A stretch of 64,000 bases of DNA from Paenibacillus sonchi (GCF_016772475.1 NZ_CP068595.1:6076001-6140000), one strand, 5' to 3'. Counted from the first letter of the stretch, positions 55,291 to 64,000 are shown. Notes: generated by a model from the letters alone, not told the origin. Numbers and translations are program-made.

Positions 55291-56046
55291 CTAATGGGGA
55301 AACTCTTTTTGCCTCAAAGCTTCCATCCTTTCAATGGTTTCCTTTTGCAGTCTTCTTGAAACCGAACAGCTTGCATCATGGTCAAACATGACAAGTTTGT
55401 TTTTCTTATCAACAGATCTAATATTAGCTACATTGACTACAAATGCCCGGTGGCAGCGGAAAAGGCGGTCATCATAACCGGCAATTTCATGTAATTCAGC
55501 ATAAAAATCAAGAACTTTGGTTTTTGTAATTAATCTTATCTTATGTGCAATTTCCATAGTCTCAAAATAAAGGATGTCAGAAAAGGGAATTTGGAAGCTG
55601 GTGTATTTGTTCTCAAATGTAAAGTTATCGGGGCTTACCGGAACCGTCCGGCGCGAATCGGCAATGAACAGACACTCTTCAACTTTTTGGATAAATTCTG
55701 CTTCTTCCAAATCTTTTTCAATAAAATCTAAAGCAGCCACACGGTACGTAAACGTTATCGGCGCCAGCTCGGAATGGGTGGTAACGAAAACAATCGTGCC
55801 GTAGGGATCTTTTGTTCTTATCTCCTTAGCGACAGCGAGTCCTTTATGCTCCTCTTGTTTGATCTCCAGATCAAGAAAATACAATTGGTGGTCAGCGGCA
55901 TTTTCAATTTGCGATAATAAATGATCCGGTTTTGCGGTCGAACATAGATTCCGGCAACGGATCTGATGTTTTGACAACAATGTCCGAATGATCCGTTCTA
56001 ACCGCTGCTGCTGGATCAGGTTATCCTCTAAAATAAATATGTTCAT
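55291..56046 (-). CDS. LytTR response regulator (AgrA-like)
   Basis: A 251-residue response regulator: receiver domain with LEDN, the phosphoacceptor Asp59 (LYFLDLEI), and a C-terminal LytTR DNA-binding domain (about 145-245) with the conserved FRCHRAFVVN segment. Its ATG overlaps the kinase stop (ATGA). The likely target is the downstream ABC operon; LytTR proteins bind paired 9-bp repeats, which I could not identify with confidence. Confidence 0.92.
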   Translation of the reverse strand: MNIFILEDNLIQQQRLERIIRTLLSKHQIRCRNLCSTAKPDHLLSQIENAADHQLYFLDLEIKQEEHKGLAVAKEIRTKDPYGTIVFVTTHSELAPITFTYRVAALDFIEKDLEEAEFIQKVEECLFIADSRRTVPVSPDNFTFENKYTSFQIPFSDILYFETMEIAHKIRLITKTKVLDFYAELHEIAGYDDRLFRCHRAFVVNVANIRSVDKKNKLVMFDHDASCSVSRRLQKETIERMEALRQKEFPH

Positions 56047-57368
56047 TTCCGTTCCCCAGTCTTTCTTAAAATAAGCGTTTGAGAAAATAAATCAGGGCGG
56101 GCTTCCGTTTCAAGGGATACAAAGTTATTTTCCTTCAAAATCTGCTGTACGTTATATAAGCCCAAGCCACGCCCCTGGCCTTTTGTCGAGTATCCGCGCT
56201 CCCCCAGCCGCTGTACATTGACGTTCTCTCCGCTGCTGTTTTTAATGATAATCCGCTGAGTGGCGGGATCTTCCAATAATACAATCCATAGCTTCGCTTC
56301 TTCAGTCTTACCGGCTGCCTCTATCGCATTATCTAATAAAATGGAGAGTATCCGGGTAAAAGAAATCAATTCCATCAGAATCGACGGAACGGGTTCTTCA
56401 ATTTCTAACGAAACATCTATTTTCATTTGTTGGGCCATTATAATTTTCGCAGCCAGGATACTTTTGACCTCGGATACATGCAGGTTCCGCAGCTTGACAA
56501 AGCTGTACTCATTCTTGCGCATTAATTGCCCCGTCGGCTTAACGGTTTGTTCATACACTTGTTTGACTTGCTCCCAATCTTCCCGGTAAATCCCATCCTC
56601 CAGAGTTAACAGGATATTAGCATAGTCATGGCGAAACCCTCTGAATTCATCATAAATATTTTCGAGCTGCGCCGCATAATCCTTCAGCTGTACCAATTGT
56701 TCACTTTTAGATTTTTCCATTTCCCGTTTTTGAATATGATTGTATTGAAATTGCATATACAGCAAGGCCACGATAAACAGCAACCACATTCCTACGAGTA
56801 ATGTCCGATGGAATGAATTAAAGTCACCAGTTGCATTGCCAATGGATAAAATCGGATATACCGAAAGGATAATCACCATGAAAAGGACGATCACCGGAAA
56901 AAGAATGACCCTGCTGGATTCCTGCAGAATTTCCTTGTTAAGCTGGGGAACATAGCGGCGTACTGCTCTAAGGCCGATTTCATTGATAACAGGCGGTGCC
57001 ATAGCTGTAAACAGATACGGGAGATAGTCAATATTTGCTGATGATTGTCTAAAGATAAATTCAACCAAACGCGTAAGCGGATCTGCTGCGAGATACCCCA
57101 AAAATGAATTCATGACCAAGGCATATGCTCCGTAAAAAACACCTAACGCGGTAATGGTTTTATGATTTTTAAAGTAGGATATGCCGACGAAACAGAGAAA
57201 TAGCGTAACAGCTCCCCATACGCCGATAAAATATGTAGAAACAAACCCAATCAATAAAAATACTGCCAGCCAAACGGTTATCTCCCGGATTGTAAAGCGA
57301 TAGCGTGAAATGGATTGAAAAATAAAAAAGAAGCTTAATATTTGAACGGCCATAATTAGATTAATCAT
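56043..57368 (-). CDS. GHKL sensor histidine kinase (AgrC-like)
   Basis: A 441-residue kinase with an N-terminal polytopic sensor of about six helices (residues 1-200), a coiled coil, the phosphoacceptor His in GFRHDYANILLTLEDG near residue 246, and a GHKL ATPase domain with ILLDNAIEAAG and GYSTKGQGRGLGLYNVQQI. AgrC-like kinases sense peptides, but no agrB or precursor gene is seen, so it probably senses an exogenous peptide or cell-wall antibiotic. The ATG at 57368 follows GGTGG. Confidence 0.9.
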   Translation of the reverse strand: MINLIMAVQILSFFFIFQSISRYRFTIREITVWLAVFLLIGFVSTYFIGVWGAVTLFLCFVGISYFKNHKTITALGVFYGAYALVMNSFLGYLAADPLTRLVEFIFRQSSANIDYLPYLFTAMAPPVINEIGLRAVRRYVPQLNKEILQESSRVILFPVIVLFMVIILSVYPILSIGNATGDFNSFHRTLLVGMWLLFIVALLYMQFQYNHIQKREMEKSKSEQLVQLKDYAAQLENIYDEFRGFRHDYANILLTLEDGIYREDWEQVKQVYEQTVKPTGQLMRKNEYSFVKLRNLHVSEVKSILAAKIIMAQQMKIDVSLEIEEPVPSILMELISFTRILSILLDNAIEAAGKTEEAKLWIVLLEDPATQRIIIKNSSGENVNVQRLGERGYSTKGQGRGLGLYNVQQILKENNFVSLETEARPDLFSQTLILRKTGERK

Positions 57369-57463
57369 TTTCGTACCACCAGTCTTCAAGTGAAAAGAAT
57401 AACACTCCCCAGTCTAACACTAAACTTTTTTTTACAACAGTGGTACGAAAAAAGTTAACCAGA

Positions 57464-57493
57464 CAAAAAACACTAACAAATCGTTGTTAGTGT
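57464..57493 (-). terminator. Rho-independent terminator of the GNAT-aroA transcript
   Basis: ACACTAACAA (57470-57479) and TTGTTAGTGT (57484-57493) form a perfect stem with a 4-base loop, followed on the minus strand by TTTTTTGTC. Confidence 0.85.
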
Positions 57494-57532
57494 CGTTGTC
57501 TTGCCAAGTATTGAATTCCGCTTCAGCTCTTC

Positions 57533-58087
57533 TTATACTAGGTAATCCCTTACCTTACACAACCAAACCATGTGAACCGAATCCGGTCCCCAATAATCCT
57601 TAACCACGGTGTAGGGCGCTCCAAATTTCCGCTGCCATCTTTGCTGCGCCCGCTTATAGCCGCTATCCAGGCAAAACTCTTCAATTCCCCGGCCCTTTAG
57701 ATAGGCCAGCATTGCCTTAATTAAGGCCGAGCCGATTCCCTGGCCCTGGCAGCCCGGCAAAATGTATAAGCTCCCCAGCTCACCCACATCATCAAGCTGA
57801 TTGCCGGTGCATGACCGGATAGCCTCACCGCAGGGCGCGAATGAAATTGTACCGACAACTTTCCCGTCCAGTTTAGCAACAAGAAAATATGTGTTCGAAT
57901 GCTTAGGGTCCAGAGCGCTGGCCGCCTTTTGTTGTTTGTTGTCAACTTCACTTTGAATACCATCCTGCAAATGAGCAAGCCCCTCATGTGCAAAGGCATC
58001 TGAGATTGATTCCTCAAAAAGCTCATATACAGACTGTATATCGTCTGTGGTGAGCGGATGTATGGTCAACCGGCCGGACTTGGTCAT
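57533..58087 (-). CDS. GNAT family N-acetyltransferase
   Basis: A 184-residue acetyltransferase with the acetyl-CoA site in GSLYILPGCQGQGIGSALI (Q-x-x-G-x-G/A pattern) near residues 106-124 and a following KGRGIEEFCLDSG strand. Its ATG overlaps the aroA stop (ATGA at 58084-58087) and GTGGAG lies just before, so it is coupled to aroA. Substrate unknown. Confidence 0.85.
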   Translation of the reverse strand: MTKSGRLTIHPLTTDDIQSVYELFEESISDAFAHEGLAHLQDGIQSEVDNKQQKAASALDPKHSNTYFLVAKLDGKVVGTISFAPCGEAIRSCTGNQLDDVGELGSLYILPGCQGQGIGSALIKAMLAYLKGRGIEEFCLDSGYKRAQQRWQRKFGAPYTVVKDYWGPDSVHMVWLCKVRDYLV

Positions 58088-59372
58088 ACCCACTCCACAT
58101 CTGCGCCAAGCAGGCGCAAATGGTCGAAATACTGCGGGTACGATTTGGCCACATGGTGGGCATCCTTGATCCGCAGCGGCTGGCGGGCCCGCAGGCCGAC
58201 TACGGTCAAAGCCATGATTACCCGGTGATCATAATGCGCATTGATCGTCACGCCGCCTTCAACGCCCTCCGGCTTCCCGTGTACGATAATCTCATCCCGG
58301 CGTTCTTCAACGCTTGCTCCGGCACGGGCCAGCTCAGCCAAATAATCGGTAATGCGGTCGCATTCCTTGTATCTCAGATTCTCAACATTATAAAAGCGGG
58401 AGGTGCCTTCGGCAAAAACAGCGGCAGCCACCATCGCGAGAACCGCATCCGTTGCCGCATCCCCGTCAAATTCCACTGCCTTCAGGATGCCATTGCCCTG
58501 CACATGCACTGTGCCATTCTCATGGGTAAGCGGCACCTGCATCATCCGCAGCACATCGACAATCGCCCGCTCGCCCTGCTTGCTATGTTCGGCAAGCCGG
58601 TGAATTTTTACATCCGATTTCGTCACCGCCGCCGCTGCGAGTACAGCTGCCGATCCTGGATAATCACCCTGTACCGTGTAGGACTTGGCCGCATAGGCCT
58701 GGCCGCCCGGTACTTTGAAGGACATATAGTCCTCAGCCGCATGAACGACAATGCCCGCCTGCTCCAGAACCTCCAGCGTCTGGCCTACAACCACCTTGGA
58801 TTTGAGGTCATCCAGCACAATAATTTCACTGTCTTCCTCAAGCAGAGGGGTCAGGAACAGAAGTGCGCTGAGATATTGCGAGCTGACCGCACCCGATACG
58901 GTGATCCGTCCGCCAGCCGGTTTGCCGCCGCGGATGGTAATGGGAAGCTTGCCGTTATTATGCTCAACCTCTACGCCGAGCTGGCCAAGCGCTGTAATCA
59001 GATCGTCATGCGGGCGTTTGCCCAAAGAATCCGGATATGTGTTCACAAAGGTGACCTCAGGACTAAGGGCCGCCACAGCCATAAGAAAACGCAGCACCGC
59101 ACCGGCATTGCCCACGTTAAGCTCTTTGACATCCCGGGATGGCGGCCAAAGCCCTGAATGACAATTTTCTCCTCATCTTCTGTAAGCACTGCTCCCAGAT
59201 CGGCGATACACCGGCGGATCGCATCGCTGTCTTCGCTGTGCGCCGGGTGGTAGATCGTGCTGACTCCTTCCGACAATGCGGCGACCAGCAGGTAGCGCGT
59301 CGTATAGTTTTTGGAAGACAGGGCTCCGAATTCCCCTTGCAGGGTTGGTGTAGGCCTAACAATAACGTCCAT
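58084..59372 (-). CDS. aroA: 3-phosphoshikimate 1-carboxyvinyltransferase (EPSP synthase), frameshifted
   Basis: Joins shikimate-3-phosphate and PEP in aromatic amino acid synthesis; the target of glyphosate. Corrected length about 429 aa. Both halves of the inside-out alpha/beta barrel are visible, with SLGKRP, SSQYLSALLF, VQGDYPGSA and NLRYKECDRI. The frame breaks near 59142-59144: three G where four give HPGDVKELNVGNAGA. The PEP/glyphosate loop is GNAGAVLRFL rather than the usual GNAGTAxRPL, and the N-terminal motif is KNYTTR. AAGGAG precedes the ATG. aroK is close by. Confidence 0.92.
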
Positions 59373-59485
59373 GATATTAGCTCTCCTTATGGGCTCAAAT
59401 AGATTATGTATTGCTCAGTTTGACAGGGTAATCTGCAATTGTGTTATCATGATATCATTCTTCTACGCGAAAAGAGGTCATAACC

Positions 59486-59794
59486 ATGAATGAGATTCCC
59501 CAAATCACAGCACAAGAATTGCGGCAGCGTCTGGAGTCAGGTGAAGACCTTGTACTGATAGACGTCCGTGAAGACGAGGAGGTCGCTTTCGGAATGATTC
59601 CCGGTGCGAAGCATATTCCTATGGGCGAGATACCGCAGCACACGGAGGAGCTGCCACAGGAAGCAGAATTCGTCTTCATTTGCCGCTCCGGCGCCCGCAG
59701 CCAGCGTGTCTGCGAATACCTGCAGCAGTTCGGCTACCGGACATCCAACCTCAGCGGCGGGATGATTGAATGGAATGAAACCGCCGGGGCCTGA
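59486..59794 (+). CDS. Rhodanese-like domain protein
   Basis: A 102-residue single rhodanese domain. The active-site loop is FICRSGARSQ with the catalytic Cys66; LIDVRED and GAKHIPMGEI are the two other conserved motifs. Such proteins transfer sulfane sulfur or serve as sulfur carriers. It is divergent from aroA and convergent with aroK. A GAGGTCATAACC site precedes the ATG. Confidence 0.92.
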   Translation: MNEIPQITAQELRQRLESGEDLVLIDVREDEEVAFGMIPGAKHIPMGEIPQHTEELPQEAEFVFICRSGARSQRVCEYLQQFGYRTSNLSGGMIEWNETAGA

Positions 59795-59820
59795 GCCTCT
59801 GCACAAATATGCTTAAAAGC

Positions 59821-60336
59821 TCAGCCGCGGTAATGCATTAAAATATGCTTGGACACTTCTGCTACACTCAGGTCTGTTGTATCGACCGTGCAATGTGCGA
59901 AACGGTAGGCGTTCCGGCGCTGTTCCAGAATCGTCCGGACCCGTTCCTGCGCATTGCCGGCGAGCAGCGGCCTGTTCTGATCCCCGCTGACACGGGCAAT
60001 AATGGCATCCTCCGAAGCGGTCAACGCGACCACAAGCCCATTTTGCAGCATGATGTCCGCATTTCCCGGAGCCAGCACGGCACCGCCGCCTGTGGAGATA
60101 ATCCGGCCCTCTCCTTCCAGCACGTCCTTCAGTACTGCCGATTCGATCCTCCGGAAATATTCTTCCCCGCCTTCCGCGAAGAGCTCCGCAATGCTCCGGC
60201 CTTTTTGCTGAATAATCACATGATCCAGATCAACCAGCTCATAGCCCAGTTCCTCCGCCAGCAGAGCGCCTACCGTCGACTTTCCTGTAGCCATCATTCC
60301 GACGAGAATGATATTTTTATTGGCGTAATTCATCAT
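59821..60336 (-). CDS. aroK: Shikimate kinase
   Basis: A 171-residue kinase phosphorylating shikimate at the 3-hydroxyl. P-loop GMMATGKST at residues 13-21, the shikimate-binding ELVDLDHVI with the paired Asp, the STGGGAV loop, and RPLLAG in the lid. GGAGGGTC precedes two consecutive ATGs (60336 and 60333); the second has better spacing. It stands separately from aroA by 448 bases with the rhodanese gene in between on the other strand. Confidence 0.96.
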   Translation of the reverse strand: MMNYANKNIILVGMMATGKSTVGALLAEELGYELVDLDHVIIQQKGRSIAELFAEGGEEYFRRIESAVLKDVLEGEGRIISTGGGAVLAPGNADIMLQNGLVVALTASEDAIIARVSGDQNRPLLAGNAQERVRTILEQRRNAYRFAHCTVDTTDLSVAEVSKHILMHYRG

Positions 60337-60460
60337 GACCCTCCAACCGCGACATTTGTCATATCATAACACAGGGTGAAAACATTGCACAAACGGTAAA
60401 TCCTCCACATCACCACCCCGCAAGGCAAGGCCTTTGCACGGAAACGGATTCAGGCAGGTC

Positions 60461-60507
60461 AAAAAGGCCCGAAGGCTCCCGCTGTCTGCTAAGGAACCGT
60501 TCGGGCC
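60461..60507 (-). terminator. Rho-independent terminator of gnd
   Basis: GGCCCGAAGGCTCC (60466-60479) and GGAACCGTTCGGGCC (60493-60507) form a stem with mismatches, followed on the minus strand by TTTTTG. Confidence 0.8.
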
Positions 60508-60532
60508 GCTATTTGCCGCTTGTGCCTGAAAC

Positions 60533-61945
60533 TTATTCAGACAGCCAGTTGTGATGGAAGACGCCTTCTTTGTCCACACGTTTGAAGGTGTGGGCACCGA
60601 AGTAATCGCGCTGTGCCTGAAGCAGGTTCGCCGGCAGGCGTTCTGTGCGGTAGCTGTCGTAGTAAGCCAGGGCGCTGGAGAACCCGGGAACCGGAACCCC
60701 TTGGGCCACGGCAGCGGAAACCACTTGGCGCCATGCGGACTGGTAAGTGTCCATGATGTTCTTGAAGAACGGATCGAGCAGCAGGTTTTTGAGCTCCGGA
60801 TTGTTCTCATAGGCATCGGTAATGTTCTGCAGGAAACGGGAGCGGATGATGCAGCCGCCGCGCCAGATTTTGGCCAGGTTGCCGTATTTCAGATCCCAGT
60901 TGTATTCCTCGGAAGCTACACGAAGCTGTGCAAAACCTTGGGCGTAAGAGACGATTTTGCTGGCGAACAGCGCCTTGCGCACGTTCTCGATGAACTCGGC
61001 TTTGTCGCCCTGGAAGGGCTCGGTTACGGGACCGCTAAGCACCTTGCTCGCTGCGACCCGCTCTTCCTTCATTGCCGACAGGAACCGGGAGAATACGGAT
61101 TCTGTGATCATGGACAGCGGCACACCGAGATCCAGCGAGCTTTGGCTTGTCCATTTGCCTGTACCCTTTTGGCCGGCTGCGTCCAGAATAACGTCCACCA
61201 TCGGTTTGCCGGTTTCTTCATCATATTCGGCAAAGATATCCTTGGTAATCTCGATCAGGTAGCTGTCGAGTTCTCCGCTGTTCCAATCCGCGAAAATGCT
61301 GTGCAGCTCCTTGGCATCCAGGCCAAGCACATCCTTCAGCAAATGATAAGCTTCGCCAATCAGCTGCATGTCACCGTACTCAATGCCGTTATGGACCATT
61401 TTTACATAGTGCCCTGCACCGTCAGGTCCGATATATGTACAGCAAGGCTCTCCGTTCACTTTGGCTGAAATGGCCGTAAGAATAGGTTCTACCAGCTTAT
61501 AGGCGCTTTCCTGGCCCCCAGGCATGATGGACGGCCCTTTCAGTGCGCCTTCTTCACCGCCGGATACACCGGTGCCGATGAAGCGGAAGCCTTTAGCCTC
61601 CAGTTCCTTATTGCGGCGGACTGTGTCAGGGAAATAAGCGTTGCCCCCGTCGATAATGATATCGCCTTGATCCAGATGCGGCAGCAGCTGCTCGATAGTA
61701 GCATCGGTTGCTTTGCCCGCCTGTACCATGATCAGAATTTTACGCGGCACTTCCAATGATTCGACAAACTCCTCAATGGAAAAAGTACCCGTCAAGTTTT
61801 TGCCTTCCGCTTCATTGATGAGGTCGTGCGTCTTCTCCGGGGAACGGTTGTATACCGATACGGTGAAACCTCTGCTCTCGATGTTAAGAGCCAAATTTTT
61901 ACCCATTACCGCCAAGCCAATAACGCCGATTTGTTGTTTTGCCAT
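60533..61945 (-). CDS. gnd: 6-phosphogluconate dehydrogenase, decarboxylating
   Basis: A 470-residue NADP-dependent enzyme of the oxidative pentose phosphate pathway converting 6-phosphogluconate to ribulose-5-phosphate. The dinucleotide-binding motif [16 protein letters not shown] is at the N-terminus and the substrate loop [20 protein letters not shown] (with the catalytic Lys and Asn) is near residue 180. Length fits the long (dimeric) class. The ATG at 61945 has GGTGGAGG just upstream; a 28-codon upstream extension is not conserved. Promoter at 62001-62029. Confidence 0.97.
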   Translation of the reverse strand: MAKQQIGVIGLAVMGKNLALNIESRGFTVSVYNRSPEKTHDLINEAEGKNLTGTFSIEEFVESLEVPRKILIMVQAGKATDATIEQLLPHLDQGDIIIDGGNAYFPDTVRRNKELEAKGFRFIGTGVSGGEEGALKGPSIMPGGQESAYKLVEPILTAISAKVNGEPCCTYIGPDGAGHYVKMVHNGIEYGDMQLIGEAYHLLKDVLGLDAKELHSIFADWNSGELDSYLIEITKDIFAEYDEETGKPMVDVILDAAGQKGTGKWTSQSSLDLGVPLSMITESVFSRFLSAMKEERVAASKVLSGPVTEPFQGDKAEFIENVRKALFASKIVSYAQGFAQLRVASEEYNWDLKYGNLAKIWRGGCIIRSRFLQNITDAYENNPELKNLLLDPFFKNIMDTYQSAWRQVVSAAVAQGVPVPGFSSALAYYDSYRTERLPANLLQAQRDYFGAHTFKRVDKEGVFHHNWLSE

Positions 61946-62000
61946 CTGGTCCTCCACCCTTTGCACCTGTATTTGTGTGAAATCCATTTCTCGCAGTATT

Positions 62001-62029
62001 AGAATACCATCCTTTGTCAGAGACAGCAA
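62001..62029 (-). promoter_or_regulatory. gnd promoter
   Basis: On the minus strand TTGCTG (62024-62029) and TATTCT (62001-62006) are 17 bases apart. It gives a leader of about 50 bases before the gnd start. Confidence 0.55.
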
Positions 62030-62160
62030 AGTTCCTCCGCTTGAAAGAGATCAACTTCATTGACAAAATCCTGCATAATCACGGAAATTGCTCACAATGA
62101 GTATTTTAACGTTTTTGCAGGCAGAAGTGAATACCCGCTTCCAGGTTCGGCTGCAAACTA

Positions 62161-62186
62161 CAGGGCACCCCATTTGCGGGATGCCC
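62161..62186 (-). terminator. Hairpin downstream of the 62210-62806 gene
   Basis: CAGGGCACCCC and GGGATGCCCTG form a stem with one mismatch and a short loop. The following T tract is weak, so termination is less certain than at other sites here. Confidence 0.6.
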
Positions 62187-62209
62187 TGGCTTTCGTCCAA
62201 TACAGCTTA

Positions 62210-62806
62210 TCACCATTCAAGCATATTTAATTCTCTGGTCAATTCAGCAAGTCTCGCTTTGCACGCCGCTGTCCGCTCATCATCCTTGCTCTGAATCGCC
62301 TTGTGCAGCAGGTCCAGCTGCTCATCCACCTCAAGCCTGCGGTCACGGATGCGCTCCTCCCCTTCCACAGAGTAGAAGAGTTTGGTCAGCTCCTGATCGG
62401 AGAGCAGAGGCCCTTTCTGATACAGCACGCGCTGCTGATACCCGGAGATTTCCACCAGCCGGATAACCTCACCGAATAAAATATTCTCAATGATAATCTG
62501 GCGGTCGCGGAACCGCTTGACAACGGCGTGCCCGCGCATATCGCCAATCAGCTTCTCCATCCATTCCGACAGGCGCGCATCACGGATCATATAATCCCCC
62601 ACCAGCTTGAAGCCATCCTTAATCCGCTGGAAGCGCAGCTTGACTAGCTTGCGTCCGGTGCGCACCGAAATAAGAAAAACCGTTTCATTCTCGCTCCAAT
62701 AAAGGGAATAGCCTTCCTTAATCAGGTCCTTGATCAGGTCCTGGATATGCTGCCTGTCGAAGCGCAGCTCCAGATTGCAGTACTCGACTTCGTCATTTTT
62801 GTTCAC
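62210..62806 (-). CDS. Conserved-looking protein of unknown function
   Basis: A 198-residue soluble protein with no recognised domain. The N-terminal half is alpha/beta with LELRFDRQHIQDLIKDLIKE and LVKLRFQRIKDGFKLVGDY; the C-terminus is a charged helical region (LDLLHKAIQSKDDERTAAC). The GTG at 62806 is chosen because GGGGGGAG lies 4 bases upstream; an upstream ATG at 62827 is not preceded by a ribosome-binding site. Convergence with nothing; its upstream gap holds the yktB promoter. Confidence 0.65.
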   Translation of the reverse strand: MNKNDEVEYCNLELRFDRQHIQDLIKDLIKEGYSLYWSENETVFLISVRTGRKLVKLRFQRIKDGFKLVGDYMIRDARLSEWMEKLIGDMRGHAVVKRFRDRQIIIENILFGEVIRLVEISGYQQRVLYQKGPLLSDQELTKLFYSVEGEERIRDRRLEVDEQLDLLHKAIQSKDDERTAACKARLAELTRELNMLEW

Positions 62807-63064
62807 GGCACTCCCCCCTAACGGCATTGTTTCAGCAAAGCCATCTTCATTTGCCTAACCTAGAGTAGAACTGACTGCCGGACCTCCACTTGCAATATTT
62901 AATTTTGCGTTCGTCTTACACTTATTTTATACTTCATTTTATGTAGCGGTAACTTGGTTTATTGACTATTTTTACCCGCTGTCTGCTATTTCAAAACGCC
63001 TGCTCCCGGTTTTACAGCAATTTTATTGATATCAGTGACCATTTTTCATACAAGGAGACTTAAC

Positions 63065-63688
63065 ATGCCATTTCAAGGATTTACTGCTGAGGATTTTGAT
63101 GTCTTTCATATTGACGGTCTGGAGCCGCGCATGGAGGCGCTGATCGCCGGAGTCCGGCCGAAGCTGAACGAACTGGGCGAAGAGCTCGTTCCTTTTTTGT
63201 CCATACTCACTGGAGAGGAAATGTTCCCGCATGTCGCCAAACATGCCCGCCGGACTGTTCATGCGCCGAACGATACCTGGGTTGCGTGGGGTCCGAATAA
63301 AAGAGGCTATAAGGCGCTGCCGCATTTTCAAGTGGGCATGTTCCACAGCCATTTGTTTATTGTCTTTGCCATTATTTATGAGAGCAGCAATAAAGTAATC
63401 TTCGCCGAGGCGCTGTCCAGGCATCTGGGCGACGTTCAAGCAGAGCTGCCGGCCGCTTACTTCTGGTCTACCGATCATTTAGACCCCCGCGGCACCGCTC
63501 AGGCCGATATGGATAAGAGCGCATTTGCCGAGCTGTCACGGAGGCTTAAGGAGGTCAAAAAGGCCGAGGTCACCTGCGGGCTGCGCATTGACAGGGATGA
63601 CCCGGTTCTTGCGGATGGAGACAAGCTCCTGAACGTGATCGGGCAGACCTTTGAAACGCTGCTGCCCCTCTACCGAATGTCCTTCTAA
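63065..63688 (+). CDS. YktB family protein (DUF1054)
   Basis: A 207-residue protein of the DUF1054/YktB family, function unknown. The start MPFQGFTAEDFDVFHIDGLE, the GEEMFPHVAKHARRTVHAPN segment and the QVGMFHSHLFIVFAIIYES core are diagnostic. AAGGAG lies 7 bases before the ATG. Monocistronic with a strong terminator downstream. Confidence 0.9.
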   Translation: MPFQGFTAEDFDVFHIDGLEPRMEALIAGVRPKLNELGEELVPFLSILTGEEMFPHVAKHARRTVHAPNDTWVAWGPNKRGYKALPHFQVGMFHSHLFIVFAIIYESSNKVIFAEALSRHLGDVQAELPAAYFWSTDHLDPRGTAQADMDKSAFAELSRRLKEVKKAEVTCGLRIDRDDPVLADGDKLLNVIGQTFETLLPLYRMSF

Positions 63689-63743
63689 AGTCCGACCGTT
63701 ATCTCCACAGGCTTCCTCCATCTTCTGCAAAAGCGGCTCATTC

Positions 63744-63792
63744 GCAAAAGCCGCCGGCTTCCGGTTTCTTCCGGTTGGCCGGCGGCTTTTGC
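63744..63792 (+). terminator. Bidirectional terminator between yktB and the MFS gene
   Basis: GCAAAAGCCGCCGGC and GCCGGCGGCTTTTGC form a perfect 15-bp stem around a 20-base loop with its own short pairing. A/T flanks suit both directions between these convergent genes. Confidence 0.8.
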
Positions 63793-63820
63793 TGTACTTC
63801 GCCAGATTCTATACAGGGCC

Positions 63821-64000
63821 TCAGCCCGTTTCCAGCTTCCGCTTGGTTCTGTGGACTATAAGCAGATGCAGTCCGAACAGGAGGACCATCACAAATGCGC
63901 TGGCCAGAAAAGGAGTGCTGTGCCCGACGGTGTCCCAGAGCTTCCCCGAGATTACCGGCCCGGCCACCATGCCGGAGCCCTGCAGCGTCAAGAAGAGGCC
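63821..64000 (-). CDS. MFS transporter, C-terminal fragment
   Basis: The last 59 codons of a gene that continues beyond the window. The sequence LQGSGMVAGPVISGKLWDTV followed by the membrane helix HSTPFLASAFVMVLLFGLHL and a basic tail (HRTKRKLETG) is the typical end of a major facilitator transporter (the GPxxxGxLwD motif before the last helix). Substrate cannot be told. Stop TGA at 63821-63823. Confidence 0.75.
   Translation of the reverse strand, partial: GLFLTLQGSGMVAGPVISGKLWDTVGHSTPFLASAFVMVLLFGLHLLIVHRTKRKLETG

Noticed and set aside
1..64000. tRNA, rRNA, prophage, integron or IS elements
   Set aside because: No clover-leaf, rRNA-like or transposase/integrase sequence was seen on either strand.

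Overview
The window is chromosomal DNA from a spore-forming, moderately GC-rich Firmicute, most likely Paenibacillus. Evidence: a gerA-type germinant receptor operon, CcpA, RemA, RicF (YlbF), RqcH and YlaN, and a gene order sharing blocks with Bacillus subtilis (rqcH-Ca2+ ATPase-yicC-remA-gmk-rpoZ; ylaN beside ftsW; GAF-GGDEF-rpsD-acsA/acuA-ccpA). Most of it is ordinary core genome. No tRNA, rRNA, CRISPR array, prophage or IS transposase is visible.

Layout. 0-4 kb (minus): rpoZ start, gmk, remA, yicC, and a YitJ-type homocysteine methyltransferase/MTHFR. 4-8 kb: gerAA-AC-AB. 8.3-9.4 kb: a dead chemotaxis-receptor fragment. 9.4-15.3 kb: dapF, a SERCA-like Ca2+ ATPase, rqcH. 15.3-16.2 kb: about 0.9 kb of non-coding repeats. 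16.2-22 kb: PHP phosphoesterase, GNAT, LysR, a small unknown, an EAL-CBS-GGDEF protein, ylbG, ylbF. 22-28 kb: a two-gene XPB helicase module, a CBS protein, an M20 amidohydrolase. 28-34 kb: yugN, ftsW, an Asp23 protein, a CAX antiporter, ylaN, an HPr-like protein, an M29 aminopeptidase, a lipoprotein. 34-45 kb: GAF-GGDEF cyclase, rpsD, class A PBP, acsA/acuA, mtnN, ccpA. 45-52.5 kb: Zn-ribbon protein, PfpI protein, PTS enzyme I with a NagE-like IICBA, a nuclease-like/winged-helix gene behind a terminator hairpin, an 18-copy GGGGTTCC array, a CoA-binding protein. 52.6-57.4 kb: BcrA-like ABC transporter with a DUF4097 protein and an AgrC/LytTR two-component system. 57.5-64 kb: GNAT, aroA, rhodanese, aroK, gnd, an unknown, yktB and the 3' end of an MFS gene.

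How the genes fit together. acsA/acuA (acetate activation and its acetylation switch), ccpA, PTS enzyme I/IICBA and gnd are a carbon-metabolism group. ftsW, PBP1 and dapF serve the cell wall. Two c-di-GMP proteins, RicF and RemA bear on biofilm and sporulation choices.

A striking property of the sequence is that nine genes are broken by eleven single-base frameshifts, nearly all a one-base shortening of a homopolymer, including in genes expected to be essential (gmk, ftsW). This looks like sequencing error; frame-corrected products are described. The least explained non-coding items are the G-rich 8-bp tandem array, an 80-bp MITE-like element with a 9-bp duplication, a dispersed repeat family of about 50-60 bp (four copies), and a terminator hairpin just upstream of a start codon.
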